Of a DNA stretch of 64,000 bases, positions 33,860 through 45,900 are shown one piece after another. The DNA lies in contig OX940871.1 in assembly GCA_954871525.1 (NCBI GenBank), positions 24,278,586-24,342,585 on the forward strand, given 5' to 3'. This DNA is from Parietaria judaica. Its lineage: Eukaryota; Streptophyta; Magnoliopsida; Rosales; Urticaceae. The translations under genes were made by a program, and so were the position numbers. Positions within the stretch are counted from its first letter, which is position 1. Every line of letters begins with the position of its first letter. The notes beneath the pieces were generated by a model that ran no database searches, had not been told where the DNA came from, and saw only the letters and a list, made by a program, of their open reading frames with translations.

Positions 33860-35926
33860 ATGAGAATGGCGAACTCCACCTCCATCGCCAGATCAATACC
33901 CAAGCTCCGCCGTCTCTCTAATGGCGACTCGTTCCTCCCCTCTCTCTCCTACACCTCCGCCGCTGCCATTTCCTCCTCCCACTCCTCGTCTTCTCTCGAA
34001 TCTCCAGGCAAGCTTACGTACAGCTTCTCATTTCTATTCTGCTCTCTCTTTCCGATCCAGAGTATGTGAATCTGTATCTGCGAGCAGTGAACGAAGAAAG
34101 GTCGAGGTGGTCAAGATGGTTGCTGTTTCTTCCCGGAGCGATCAGCTTTGGACTCGGCACTTGGCAGATTTTCAGAAGACAAGACAAGGTTAGCCATTTC
34201 TGCCGAAATTGGGAGTGTTTCCGCGATTTCATTGCCTTTTGGAGTTAGTTCAGGATAATGGAATCACCTCAAAACAGGAATGAGAATGAAGAATTAAATG
34301 TAGAGACAGTAGCGGCAAATGTACCTAAATTTTTAAGCAAAAATAGCGTCTACCCAAGTTTTATCTGTAGGGTCTGTATTTGTAGCCAACGCCCGGGCAC
34401 AAGGAATTCTAGTTGGCCGATATGGTCTACAAGTGCGTACTTTCTCAACGACAATGAAAAAATAGAGACCGAAAACACGGACCCTACGCTTCTAACGAGT
34501 ACTTTAAACTGGAAAGAATATAGAATTAAAAATGGGGAGTTTGACATTGACATCAAGCAATTACATAACCTGGTGAGTGGTTTACTTCACAGGTAGAGCT
34601 TCTAGGATACAGGCAGCAGAGGTTGGGAATGGAACCGTTGAACTGCAATCGTTTGTTTCAATCGAATGAAGAAGCCGACTCTTTGGAATTTAGAAAGGTT
34701 GTCTGCAGGGGAGTTTTTGATGATGAAAAGTCAATTTATGTTGGCCCTCGTTCAAGAAGCATTTCAGGAGTGACCGAAAACGGCTACTATCTTATAACGC
34801 CTCTTATGCCCATCCCGGGCGACCCTGACAGGTAGACAGACTAATTTCTCTAAGATAGTCATATTGGGAATTCAATGTAGTACACTTCATTCTTGCTATG
34901 TATTAAATTCTCAAAAACCACAATAGTTTTGAATTCAATTGCTTTTTGTAGACAATTTTTAGGTTTATTATATCATACTGTTGCTGTAAAGCATCTTTTA
35001 TTAGTCTTTGTTCATGTCATGTTTCTTCAACTAAGGATACATATACCTGTTTTAACTATAGCTTTATCCATTTACTCGTGCGTTTTAAAAGCTTTTTCCC
35101 TTTCCCTGTTGTAGGAAACAACTCTGATTGGATACTAATTGACCATTTCGGGTTTTGTTAATGCCTAATAACACGTTTATATACTTGTTTTAGCTTGACG
35201 TCACCAATTCTGGTAAACCGAGGATGGGTTCCTCGCAGTTGGAAAGACAACTCAATGAAAATTTCACGCGACACCAAACACCGTTTGAAGGAAGAAAGAC
35301 AAGAGATCAAAGGAAGCTCTAGGTGGAAGTTTTGGGCCACAGAGCCTAAAACCATCCAGGTTATTTCTTATTGTTGAAGCTTGCAATTTTTTATTACATT
35401 ACTTGAGTTCTGTAATCATTGTAATTTGTAACTATTATGTCCGACTGCATTGTAAATATACTCTTCCTACAGGATCTTGGTCCCACTGTTTCTGCTGTTG
35501 AGGTGATTGGCGTAGTCCGGGGAAGTGAGAATCCAAGCATATTCGTTCCCGAAAACGAACCCAACTCGAGCCAGTGGTTCCACGTAGATGTTCCCGCCAT
35601 CGCTAGGGTTTGTGGGCTCCCCGAGAACGCTCTCTATATTGAAGACATCAACGAAAATGTCAGTCCAGGAAACCCTTACCCTATTCCCAAGGACGTCACT
35701 ACGTTGATTCGAAGCTCAGTCATGCCTCAAGACCATTTAAATTACACTCTCACTTGGTAAGTGTCTTTGATCAACATAACTCTACGCTAATGTATGAAAT
35801 GATCATAATAAGTATCTCTTTTTGTAATACTCAATATTATGGCCGAATTTGGACAGGTATTCCCTATCGGCCGCAGTCACGTTTATGGCTTTCAAGAGAA
35901 TTAGGCCGAAAAAGAGCCGGAGATAG
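33860..35926 (+). CDS. SURF1: SURF1-like cytochrome c oxidase assembly protein (335 aa, 6 exons)
   Basis: SURF1 acts in the inner mitochondrial membrane in the assembly of respiratory complex IV (heme a insertion). Exons: 33860-34007, 34088-34188, 34593-34831, 35194-35359, 35473-35756, 35857-35926; the sum is 336 codons with the stop. The N terminus is Ser/Arg-rich and lacks acidic residues, as in a mitochondrial presequence. Membrane segment 1 is WLLFLPGAISFGLGTW, followed by ELLGYRQQRLG. Signature parts GVFDDEKSIYVGPRS, YYLITPL and LVNRGWVP are present, and the C-terminal membrane helix (YSLSAAVTFMAF) is followed by a basic tail. The length is close to plant SURF1 proteins. The first intron uses a GC donor (CAG|GCAAGC) and a normal AG acceptor; reading through it meets a stop. 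An in-frame ATG two codons downstream (33866) is an alternative start. Confidence 0.9.
34189..34592 (+). other. SURF1 intron 2 with an unexplained open frame
   Basis: The intron is open in one frame from 34258 to 34596 (112 codons), out of frame with both flanking exons. It contains GTAGCGGCAAATGTACC, faintly like the termini of the foldback elements. It may be a miniature element or a chance frame. I see no domain. Confidence 0.35.
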
Positions 35927-36796
35927 CAGATGACAAATGTTTAAGGTCCAGTTTTTTCCGATAGAATTGATTTATTTCACTGCCATTTTTTTCAACGCTT
36001 TCGATTTTTATTAGCTCATAGCGATACGGGTAAAACATTTACAATATTCATGGGAAATAAAATGTACGGAATCCAATATACGGCCTTACGATGAGGTTAC
36101 TCATTTTGGCCCTTTTCTTGACAGACGAGCAAAGCACTGGTGCTATTGAGAACCGGTATATAGCCTTTTCTTCTCCCTGTCACGAGTAATTTTTTTGATG
36201 CCACTGATTCCTAATTATATAGAAATGTTTGGCATAAGCCAGTAAGTTTTTTCTGTTAACTTCATATTGTAAAGTTCCATGTGGCGACTGATGATTTATT
36301 AATGTCTCTCGCCCTTTTTGTCCGCGAATAAATGAGTTATAAGAACTTTAAAGAGTTTTGACAAAAAAAGGAAGTTCTCGCGTAATAGTCTAAAAACCGA
36401 TCAAAAAACTATAATATTAGTAGGTCAATATTGTCACCATGTGGTTAAAAGAGGCAAGATATTGACCTATTGTGCTTTGGGAGTTGAGAAAAAAATTAAT
36501 TACTTATATCAAAATATTATGCCAATGGAAATTTGTACCCAAAAAATTGAGAACAGAAGTCCTACTTTAATATTACAATATGAGAGTATTTTTGTTGCAA
36601 ATTTCTCATTTTCTTATGCTCAATTGATGATTAATTAGATGCTTCCATAAACAAAGTAAGCTAATGTGTTGGCATCTAATGTCAACTCAAATACTGAGTT
36701 AAAAAAGTCAACACAAGTCAACAAGACATCATTATTGACCACTTAAACCGCGTCATCGTAGAAGAATATGAACATAGTAATATATATTATTCGTGC
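35927..36796. other. SURF1 downstream spacer
   Basis: Contains the presumed SURF1 3' UTR and AT-rich DNA. An open frame at 36441-36638 has no recognisable feature. Nothing else is supported. Confidence 0.5.
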
Positions 36797-36804
36797 TATA
36801 TAAG
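36797..36804 (+). promoter_or_regulatory. TATA box of the small secreted protein gene
   Basis: TATATAAG lies 50 bp before the ATG at 36854, giving room for a short leader of roughly 20-25 bases. The spacing supports the gene being real. Confidence 0.6.
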
Positions 36805-36853
36805 CTGTACGTAGGATCTACATCAAACAAGCAAACGAGCTAAGTGAAGAGAA

Positions 36854-37135
36854 ATGGCAGAAGTGAGAGCTAATACTACAAAGCTAGGGTTTGGTTTGGC
36901 CAATAAAGTATGGTTTTTGGTAACCCTAATTTGTGCTCTAAGTTCACTCAATTATCACGGTGTTGAAGCAGCGCGACACGGTGGTCGTTACTTTCTAGCT
37001 TCTTCTCTCGCTGGTGGCAGCAAAAACCGTCTTGCTCCGCCGCCGCCACCGACAGGATCGTTGAGGAGAATAAATCCAGCTCCCATGGAGCCGGTGCCTC
37101 TTCCACCTCCGCCACCACCGACCGCCTTGAATTAG
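36854..37135 (+). CDS. Small secreted proline-rich protein (93 aa), function unknown
   Basis: A single-exon frame. Residues about 17-39 form a signal peptide (VWFLVTLICALSSL) with likely cleavage after GVEA (39). The mature part of about 54 residues has basic and Gly/Ser patches, two proline runs (APPPPPTG; PLPPPPPPT) and ends TALN. A TATA box lies 50 bp upstream and an AATAAA poly(A) signal at 37207-37212, so it looks like a complete small gene. The size, signal peptide and Pro-rich C terminus ending in Asn resemble precursors of secreted plant peptides. The tail VPLPPPPPPTALN is only weakly like the IDA-type motif and lacks its Ser-Lys-Arg-His residues, so I do not assign a family. A small cell-wall proline-rich protein is the other possibility. 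Confidence 0.6.
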   Translation: MAEVRANTTKLGFGLANKVWFLVTLICALSSLNYHGVEAARHGGRYFLASSLAGGSKNRLAPPPPPTGSLRRINPAPMEPVPLPPPPPPTALN

Positions 37136-37206
37136 CAAGCTAATTAACGCAGTCTTAGAACGATAAGTGTTAAAGGGTAACTTTTGTGTACTTTAGTCCC
37201 TTGTGT

Positions 37207-37212
37207 AATAAA
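37207..37212 (+). terminator. Poly(A) signal after the small secreted protein gene
   Basis: AATAAA 72 bp after the stop codon, the only clean match in this 3' region. Confidence 0.5.
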
Positions 37213-38500
37213 AAAGCAGCAATATATATTTGTATTAAGTAGAAGCAGTTCTATATATTTGTATTTAGTTGAGGTGAGGTTTCATCTGTGAAATGGTGGG
37301 ACGGACTTCAATACGTTAGAATTAATCTGGCGAGGCCCCGCAGAGAAGAAGATTGTCCATAAAGATATTCGCGAATTGCGTTACCAAAACATCTCTTGTC
37401 TCTTTACTCTTTCCGAGCTTCTTTTAGCATCTTGATTTATAATCCGCATAACCACGAAAACTATAACTTTTCAATAACTGAGTTGCCAAGATTATTTATA
37501 CAAAAAAAAAAAAAAAAAAGATCCTTCTTCGTCTCAAGAGCAAAGTACCCTCCGACCTCAGTTAAGTTGCGGACACACATTAGCGTAGATAGGGGCAACT
37601 ACAAGCGCGGACTCAGGTAACTTTTGCCGCACTAAGTACAAAATGATATTGGGAAATTTGTACGTAAAACCGTAGAATCACATATGAAAAACAATATTCA
37701 TGAATACACCAAGAAAAATTGGAAACATACTTTATAAATGGCGAAATTCAAAACCTAGGTAACTTTTGCCGTATTAAGTGCGGTAAATATGAGAGTTAAA
37801 AATCATAGAATCATTCTCTAAAAAAAATAAAAATAAAATAAAATCACGTATCTATAGCATTATTCTTAAAAAAAAAAAATTGAAAACCAACTTAAAAAAT
37901 TGTAAAATTCATTTTTTTAAAGTAAAAATGTCGAGAAAATGATAAATTCGAAAATAAAACATCATAGAATCACAGGTCTATAAAAAATAAAGTTCACTAA
38001 CTGGTCTAGTACAATTGCTTTGAAATCGAAATGTTGTATTGAAAGATCACATTAAGTAATAAGTTTTAGATCAACCTCTTAGCTTTAAGAAAAGAGTTAA
38101 AATCGTAAAAATTTGACAAACAATGAGTGAGTTATGGCTAAAATATCAAAATATGTGCAATTTTAACGTAAGTTGGGAATAAAATAAAATAGAGTACCAA
38201 TAAAGTAAAAAATTAAGCACAGACTTATCCGTTATCCCAAAACTGACCCTGCTTAAGATCTTTACCGATCCGCTAAAAAAATAAATTCAAGTATCTTATC
38301 GCAAATTTTTAAAATAATTCCGTGCCTCTTTATTATTTGAATAATTTAAATATTTTTGTCGCTAATAATTTCCGAGATTTTTTTTAAGAGTAACCGACTA
38401 AAAGTGGGAAACTAAACGACATGTCTTTAAATTTTAGCCTACGTGAATGACACGTCGGTTTTTGTTCGAGCCTTTCCCGACCAAGCCTTTGGCTTTAGGC
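37213..38500. other. AT-rich spacer upstream of NFXL1
   Basis: No gene or clear repeat is supported. The phrases GGTAACTTTTGCCG near 37616 and 37759 occur twice, suggesting an old degenerate duplication. Confidence 0.4.
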
Positions 38501-38509
38501 CCAATTCTC

Positions 38510-39689
38510 CTCTCTTCTTCCCCGATCTCTCTCTCTCGCTCTCTCTCTCTCTGCAGTATCCTCCGAACAACCATCCAAGATCACACGCCATTGTAGTAAG
38601 GTAAGGTTGAGCGAGCGAATTGAATTGAATTGAATATACAACTGTTGTCGCGTCCCTTTGCACTTGGATGATTTACATGCTTGCTTCGCTCTGCTTTCAT
38701 TCGGTTCCGTCAGATTTCAGTCACGAAACTGATGGGTATTGCTCTGTTTATGTAATGATCTGCGTTCACAGCTTCATCTTGATCAGTATTTCCATCGATT
38801 TCAGGTGGGTTATGAGTTTCGGTGACGCACGTTAAGTGTTTGTTGAAATCCCCCACTAAGATGTTTTGAATGATATCTCTGCTTTGAATTTGATGATGCA
38901 TTTTTATATTTGGGTTATAACTAGCCTCTGTGTTAGATTATTGTTGCAGTGCGGACCTGTAACGAGTCACGGGCAGTTTTATACGATTAAGTTTATTTAT
39001 GTCGTAAAGAAAATTCGTTTTATGAAAAACCCAGTTGGATTTGATAGCTTACTCATAAACCGGTTTTTTAATATCATGGAATCATTTTAAACCGAATCCT
39101 TCTCTCAAAAGTGGAGATTAGGCTCGTGAGAGACGAGCGTTGTTATCTTTCATCGCAGCGGCTCGGGTTACTAGATCAAATCCCGGGTACGCTATATTGA
39201 AAATATACTATAAAATACAAACTTAAGCAAAGCTGGTTGTAATTACAACCTGTAATTGTGATCAATTGAGTCTTTAAACGTTGAACATAAGAATTGCACT
39301 CCAACTAGTTTGTAATATTTTTGTCATGTGTAAATCGACCTTGCTGTGGCGTTTCTTTCTTAACTTAAATTTAGCTTTTTTAATCGCTGCTCTTACCAGT
39401 AATGTTTGAGCTAATTTATTGTAGTGTTCTACTTTCTCACCCAGTAATGTTTTAGCTAATTATCTATGTATTTTTGTATTTTGTGATGTATTGTCGCTTG
39501 TTAATCTAGAAACCATTATTATCCTGGTTTTAGATCTCCTGATTTGGTGTATCTGTTTGGCATGTGAGAATACTTGGAATTTGTTATGATTGATTGTAAT
39601 AAGGAATTTGAACTTTTCTTTCCACTTTTGTAGTTTATCGGCACAACCCCAGTCCTTTGTGGTGACAGAGTACGAGGTTTTTGGAAATT
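38510..39689 (+). promoter_or_regulatory. Probable NFXL1 leader with a 5' UTR intron (38601-39633)
   Basis: A CT-rich tract (38525-38553) precedes a good donor (AG|GTAAGG at 38601). A pyrimidine-rich acceptor TTTTGTAG ends at 39633, 56 bp before the NFXL1 start codon. Leader introns of about 1 kb are common in plant housekeeping and stress genes. The transcription start is not visible. Confidence 0.4.
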
Positions 39690-42600
39690 ATGACTTCAAA
39701 TATTGGAAGTGAGAGAAGAGTAAACCATAGAGGTAGTAACAGGCCTAGGTTCACTTCCAATGCACCCCGTCAAGCATGGATCCCTAGGAGCTCTAATTCT
39801 GATTCCTCCATGCCTTTGGCTCCGAATCCTGTCCCAATCTCCAACTCGAATCTGGTTGAGATTGTGGCGAGAGCTCCTTCAGCTCCGAACTCAGTCCCAA
39901 GCTCCAACTCAAACCCGGTCGAGAACGTGGCGAGAGCTCCAAGCCGCAGGTCACAGGGTCACGGTGGGAGGAGTCAGTTTAATCGTCAGACAAACCGCCA
40001 TAGGCGGGATAGTGAGAGAGAGAGAACTGAAACCCAAGAGAATAGCATGAACCGTAACAATGACCGGAGGGTTTCAAAGGACACTAATTTGCCTCAGCTG
40101 GTACAGGAGATTGAAGAGAAGTTGACGAGAGGGGTGGTCGAGTGCATGATCTGCTACGACACGGTGAGAAGATCGGCAGCGATTTGGTCTTGCAACAGCT
40201 GTTATTCTATTTTCCATTTGAATTGCATCAAGAAATGGGCTCGAGCGCCCGTGTCCGGTGACATATCTGTAGAGAAGAACCAGGGCTTTAATTGGCGGTG
40301 CCCGGGCTGTCAGTTTGTGCAGCTCACCGCGTCGAAGGAGATTCGGTATCTCTGCTTCTGTGGCAAGAGGCCCGACCCGCCTTCTGATCTGTATTTGACC
40401 CCTCATTCATGCGGGGAGCCCTGTGGGAAGCCGCTCGAGAGTGATATTTTTGGTCTCTGTCCTCATGTGTGCGTTTTGCAGTGCCACCCTGGCCCCTGCC
40501 CTCCTTGCAAACAGTTTGCCCCTCCTCGTTTATGCCCGTGTGGGAAGAAAACTGTCACGACAAGATGCTCTGATGGACAATCCGTTCTGACTTGCGGCAA
40601 TCGTTGCGACAAGGCTCTTGCTTGCGGTCGTCACAGGTGTGAGCGGATCTGTCATATGGGTCCTTGTGATCAGTGTCATGTTGTGGTTGATGCTTCCTGT
40701 TTTTGCAAGAAGAAATCGGAAGTCGTCCTTTGTGGAGAAATGACTCTGAAGGGAGAATTGAAGGCAGAAGATGGGGTCTTTTCATGCAGTTCTCAATGTG
40801 GAATGAAGCTTGGTTGTGGCAACCACTTATGCCATGAAATATGCCACCCGGGCCCGTGTGGAGAGTGTAACTTACTCCCAAGCAAGACTAAGACGTGCCA
40901 TTGCGGTAAAACAATCTTAGAGGAGGAACGAGGAAGTTGCTTAGACCCGATTCCAACCTGCACACAAAAATGTGAAAAGCCCCTTCCTTGTTGGGAGCAT
41001 CACTGTGAAGACTTGTGTCATGCCGGAGATTGTCCACCTTGTTTGGTTGAGGTCTCACAAAAATGCCGATGCTCATCAACTTCTCGAACGATCGAATGCT
41101 ACAAATCAAGATTAGACGAAAAGTTCACTTGCGAAATGTATTGTGGAAGGAAGAAGAACTGTGGCCGGCACCGTTGTAACGAGAAATGTTGCCCTCTTTC
41201 GAATTCAAGCAACACGTACTCGGGGGAGTGGGACCCGCACTTGTGCTCAATTCAGTGCGGTAAGAATCTAAGATGTGGACAACATTCTTGTAAGTCTCTG
41301 TGTCACAGTGGCCATTGCCCTCCATGCCTTGAAACTATATTTTCCGATCTGACATGTGCTTGTGGAAGAACTTCACTCCCTCCACCATTGCCATGTGGGA
41401 CCCAGCCACCTTCCTGTCAACTCCCGTGCTCGGTTCCGCAGCCGTGCGGTCATTCAGCTTCCCACGTCTGTCACTTCGGAGACTGTCCCCCTTGTTCAGT
41501 GCCAGTTGCAAAGGAATGTGTTGGTGGGCACGTTGTTCTTCGGAACATTCCTTGCGGATCGAGAGACATTACATGCAACAAGCTCTGTGGGAAGAATAGA
41601 AGATGTGGTATGCACGCATGCGGAAGAACATGCCACCCTTATTCATGTGATGGCCTTGCCGGACCTGAACCTGGCCCAAGATCCTCTTGTGGGCAGACTT
41701 GTGGGGCCCCGAGGAGAGATTGCAGGCATACCTGCACTTCACCGTGTCACCCTGCTTCCATTTGCCCCGACGTACGATGCGATTTTCCAGTAAAAATCAC
41801 TTGTTCTTGTGGTAGAATATCTGCAAATGTCCCATGTGATGCCGGTGGCAACAGCGGTAGTTATAATCTCGACACTTTGTATGAAGCTTCGGTCATGCAG
41901 AAGCTGCCTGTTCCACTTCAGCCAGTTGAAGGCGCGAAGATTCCACTTGGTCAAAGGAAACTCGTGTGCGACGACGATTGTGCCAAGTTGGAGCGAAAGC
42001 GGGTTCTCGCTGATGCTTTTGACATAGCACCACCTAACTTGGAGGCTCTTCAGCTTGGTGAGAGTGAGTTTCTCGCTGACCTATACAGACGTGACTCGAA
42101 GTGGGTATTATCCGTGGAGGAGAGGTGCAAATACCTTGTACTCGGGAGGAGCAGAGGAGCAACGAATGGTCTCAAGGTTCACGTTTTCAGTCCTACATCA
42201 AAGGATAAGAGAGATGCCATCAGGGTCATCGCCGATAGGTGGAAGCTCCCGATACATTCCGCTGGCTGGGAGCCAAAGCGTTTTATCGTCGTCCACGCGA
42301 CACCCAAATCGAAAGCTCCACCGCGTATACTCGGGGTGAAGGGTTCCACCGTGTTGAATCCAACCCATCCTCCTGTATTCGACGCATTGGTGGATATGGA
42401 TCCCAGGCTCGTAGTTTCTTTCAATGATCTGCCGAGGGACGCTGACATAAATGCTTTGGTCTTAAGATTTGGCGGTGAGTGCGAGCTCGTCTGGCTGAAC
42501 GAGAGGAACGCTCTCGCCATTTTTCACGATCCAGCACGCGCCGCGACAGCAATGAGGAGGTTGGATCACGCATCGGTCTATATAGGAGCTGTCACGGTCC

Positions 42601-42929
42601 ACCCAATTGGCGGCGCTGCTGGTTCGTCCGGTACAAGTGCCTGGGGAGGGACAGGGGTCCAAAAGGGCACCCTGTGGAAGAAGGCGGCTGCTCGGGAAGA
42701 TTCTTGGGGCGTTGACGAGTGGCCATCCAGTGGGCCCACCGATTCACAGGCACCGGTGTGGAAGAGAGAAGAGCCTGTTGAGGCCTCTTGGAACCGGTGG
42801 ACAATTCTCGATCGCGAAAGCGCTCCGAGCTCTTCGGTTTCGAATTTGAAAACCGATGTCATGGGGGGCGGCGAAAACGTTTCTGAAGTGGCAGATGACT
42901 GGGAAAAGGCTTGTGCCTCTGCGACTTAG
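39690..42929 (+). CDS. NFXL1: NF-X1-type zinc finger protein NFXL1 (1079 aa, intronless)
   Basis: A nuclear regulator; in Arabidopsis NFXL1 tunes salt, osmotic and defence responses, and the family may act as ubiquitin ligases. The ATG at 39690 gives 1079 residues. Order: a low-complexity N terminus with repeated NPVPxSNSNxVE phrases (about 45-85), then a PHD/RING-CH-type domain from CMICYDTVRRSAAIWSC to RCPGC (about 150-207). Nine NF-X1 fingers follow (about 235-705), with repeats such as CGRHRCERICHMGPC and CGQHSCKSLCHSGHCPPC. An R3H-like region lies near SVEERCKYLVLGRSRG and ADRWKLPIHSAGWEPKRF (about 805-875). The C terminus ends VADDWEKACASAT. The fourth finger reads PCWEHHC where Gly is usual after the Cys. 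The single exon matches plant NFXL1 genes. GC content is above that of the spacers. Confidence 0.95.
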   Translation: MTSNIGSERRVNHRGSNRPRFTSNAPRQAWIPRSSNSDSSMPLAPNPVPISNSNLVEIVARAPSAPNSVPSSNSNPVENVARAPSRRSQGHGGRSQFNRQTNRHRRDSERERTETQENSMNRNNDRRVSKDTNLPQLVQEIEEKLTRGVVECMICYDTVRRSAAIWSCNSCYSIFHLNCIKKWARAPVSGDISVEKNQGFNWRCPGCQFVQLTASKEIRYLCFCGKRPDPPSDLYLTPHSCGEPCGKPLESDIFGLCPHVCVLQCHPGPCPPCKQFAPPRLCPCGKKTVTTRCSDGQSVLTCGNRCDKALACGRHRCERICHMGPCDQCHVVVDASCFCKKKSEVVLCGEMTLKGELKAEDGVFSCSSQCGMKLGCGNHLCHEICHPGPCGECNLLPSKTKTCHCGKTILEEERGSCLDPIPTCTQKCEKPLPCWEHHCEDLCHAGDCPPCLVEVSQKCRCSSTSRTIECYKSRLDEKFTCEMYCGRKKNCGRHRCNEKCCPLSNSSNTYSGEWDPHLCSIQCGKNLRCGQHSCKSLCHSGHCPPCLETIFSDLTCACGRTSLPPPLPCGTQPPSCQLPCSVPQPCGHSASHVCHFGDCPPCSVPVAKECVGGHVVLRNIPCGSRDITCNKLCGKNRRCGMHACGRTCHPYSCDGLAGPEPGPRSSCGQTCGAPRRDCRHTCTSPCHPASICPDVRCDFPVKITCSCGRISANVPCDAGGNSGSYNLDTLYEASVMQKLPVPLQPVEGAKIPLGQRKLVCDDDCAKLERKRVLADAFDIAPPNLEALQLGESEFLADLYRRDSKWVLSVEERCKYLVLGRSRGATNGLKVHVFSPTSKDKRDAIRVIADRWKLPIHSAGWEPKRFIVVHATPKSKAPPRILGVKGSTVLNPTHPPVFDALVDMDPRLVVSFNDLPRDADINALVLRFGGECELVWLNERNALAIFHDPARAATAMRRLDHASVYIGAVTVHPIGGAAGSSGTSAWGGTGVQKGTLWKKAAAREDSWGVDEWPSSGPTDSQAPVWKREEPVEASWNRWTILDRESAPSSSVSNLKTDVMGGGENVSEVADDWEKACASAT

Positions 42930-45900
42930 ACAGATAAACACTCTGTTTTGTTGTTCGTCACGATGCATCTGGTTTATAGTATACTAGTAAGAAGCGGTCG
43001 TCACTTTTGTTTTTGGTTGAGTCATATATTGTGACTTGTGATGAACATTTGTCTAAATCTTCATTTTCAGTGCCAATTATGCTCTGAAAGTTACCTAGTT
43101 AGGTTTGAAATTTGGTCCTCCATTCTTGTCTTTTTGGATCACTGTTAAAAATAATCTGGATATTCGGTTTATAAACCCGGAATAAGAAGAAAATCTGGTT
43201 TAGGGTAACTGGTTTGTTCTCAACCTGGATTCTGGATCTAGATACCAGGGATCGGATTAAAAACGGAAGACCTGGTTTGTACCGGAAAATTGTCCGTTAT
43301 CTTTTAACGGGCTAATTTTCAAATAGAAATATTAATTTGTTTATAAATAATACTTTCTATGTTTTTTTTTTTATTAAACCATTTTCTGTACTCAGCCAAA
43401 GTTTATTTATTTTTTTGTTTTGAAGGAACTTTTTTTTTTTTTACTCTTCATATTTGAGGTTAAAACATGTATTAGTTACTTTACAGAAAAGCAGAATTGA
43501 GTTGGAACATTTATATTAGTGTTGATAATTCTCCTTTAATATCTCCATCAAACGTATATTTGTATAGCTGCTCTTTAAAATTATTCAAATGTATGTGATT
43601 TTCTTACTTTATATGATGATATATCTTTTAATTTTACGCTATTTGATGAACATGAATATATTTGTGTAATCAAATTCGAATTTTATTTTTGAATTTATTT
43701 TGTTGTATATAATTCTTACAAAATTATATTATATTAACGTATCAAATTGATTTTGTGTAATCCAATCCGGTACCTGTATCTGGATTAGAATTGGATATGG
43801 GTACCGGGTATTAAAATTCTAAAAATCGGGTACCCGGTTTATTTTAATTATTTATTGTTTCTTTCATTTTTAGGGTTTATTTCTTAGGTTTCTTCGTGTG
43901 TTGAGTTGAGATGATATACTTTTTAAAAAAATAAGTATTGTTTATCATATGTTTACCGTTGAGCTTGATAATGATAATGATGATGCTTGATGCGCGGAAT
44001 GAAGAAACGATGGCGGAGACTATTTTTTTTTAATTATTTTTTTATGCGCGAGACTATATATATATATATTTAGTAATGCTTGATGCGCGAGATATGGTTT
44101 TTTATGCATTTTAATTTTAAGACAATGAATGTATGTTCTTATTTTTGAGATGATATAATTTTTTAAAATTTTTACAAAATAGTAAATCCGGGTAGTTTCC
44201 GAAACCGATACCAGGTAGTAAATCCGGGTATCAAAAATTAGATATCTGGATTTCGGGTACTCGAATTTTGGATATTAGATCCAGGTATCGATTTCGGATA
44301 CCCGGTTTCTGGATCTGGGTACCTCAAAAAAACCGGGTACCCTACCCGGTTTCAACTCTAATTAATGGTGTTTTTGGTCACGAGAAAAGATGAGCGCCAC
44401 AAACCAAAAAATAGCACCACAAGACTTCCAAAAGTACTCAAGGCATTGACCTTAGGTGGTAATGTCCCTCAACGTACTTCAAGACGTATCCCTCAGTCTA
44501 TAGAGGTATTAACTTTTTCTTTGAAAAAACGTCACGTACCATTTTTTTTCTTCCGGATTACTCATAAACTAGGAACAAAGCCGTCTTGAAACACTTGATT
44601 TTAGGTGGTTAAATCATTTCCTAATTCAATTCTCACAACAATTAATTGTTACACTTAGTCACATAAATAAATAAATCAAACACGATGAATAACTTTTGCA
44701 TTTTGCATTTATTAACCCAATGCATAAGACCGTACCTATTTATGTGTAGCGGAGTCGCGATTTGAGCAGAGCTTCAACACTTCCATTTTTATTGCGGGAG
44801 AACTTCAGGCCTTTAGAAAATTTTAGGCTCTTTTGCCACTAAAAGGAAACTTTCACTAATCTTTCGGGATATCCTCACGAAAGCCTCGTACCAGTGTGGC
44901 TCGGCTGGCATAATTTCAACTCTAAAAAGAAACTTTTACTAGTCGGTTCCTTTATATTTTCAAGAGTAGGAATTCTGTATAGGCGTATCATACAAAGTCT
45001 GAGAAAAAAAACTCTAGAGATAATAACCATCCTCACCACCCAATCACCCCATCTGAGCGCCACTAGCGCCCTAAGTAGCCGTCCTCACCACGCTAGAAAA
45101 GAAAGTGGAGAATCGACGAGATACTCCGGAAACCATTCCCGAGTACAAGTGACGCTAAGGATCGAGTAATCCATCCAATCCGCCCACCGCGCAGTCACCT
45201 AGTCCGGCCCGGGATTGAACACGTTGCCGGGTTTAATCGTCGTCCCAAAAACGCGGACAACATGGCGTTTTCTTTGTTACTTTAAAGTTTAAAGTTTTGA
45301 GAGTATGATGATACTCTTTGTTGACTTAAATGAACTTATACGACAAATTTATGAAATAAATAGGACATTATAGCGTAATAGCCAAATAAAAAGTTGATAT
45401 TTGTTAAATATCTAACTTTTAGTTTATATTTAAACCCTAAACCCTAAATCATGTAGACTATAAAATGACTTATATACCCTTAATTATCACATTTATACAT
45501 TCTGATTTTAATATCCAATTATAATTAATGAAATTCCTTTCCACTAGTATTAACGAAATTAAATATGAAAATTAAATTTGAAATTGAAAACCCATCGTGT
45601 ATTAACCGTTGATTCATATATTAACCGTTGATTCTTAGAATTTTAGTACCATCGTGTATTAACCGTGTATTAGTTAGAATTTTAATCGTATAAAGAAAAG
45701 ATAATTAAAACGGTATAATAGGAATAAAAACCGATATTAAAATACCGCCTCATACATATTTGTTATCTTATAAAAATAAAATAAAAGTTGACTATTTTAC
45801 TAATGCAACGTTTTTATTTGACTAGCGAGAGCAATTTCTGAACTATATATATATTACTAAAATATAATATATGAAATGCGGTTTCTGTTTCCATTGTATT

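Noticed and set aside
34258..34596. 112-codon frame in SURF1 intron 2 as an alternative exon
   Set aside because: It is out of frame with both neighbours, and including it would truncate SURF1.
37090..37135. IDA-type peptide identity for the small secreted protein
   Set aside because: Only the VPxPP start and the final Asn agree; the Ser/Lys/Arg/His residues of the motif are missing.
42479..42862. Several long open frames on both strands opposite and within NFXL1
   Set aside because: They are by-products of the Cys- and Gly-rich, GC-rich coding sequence; none has a domain, and the NFXL1 frame explains the region.
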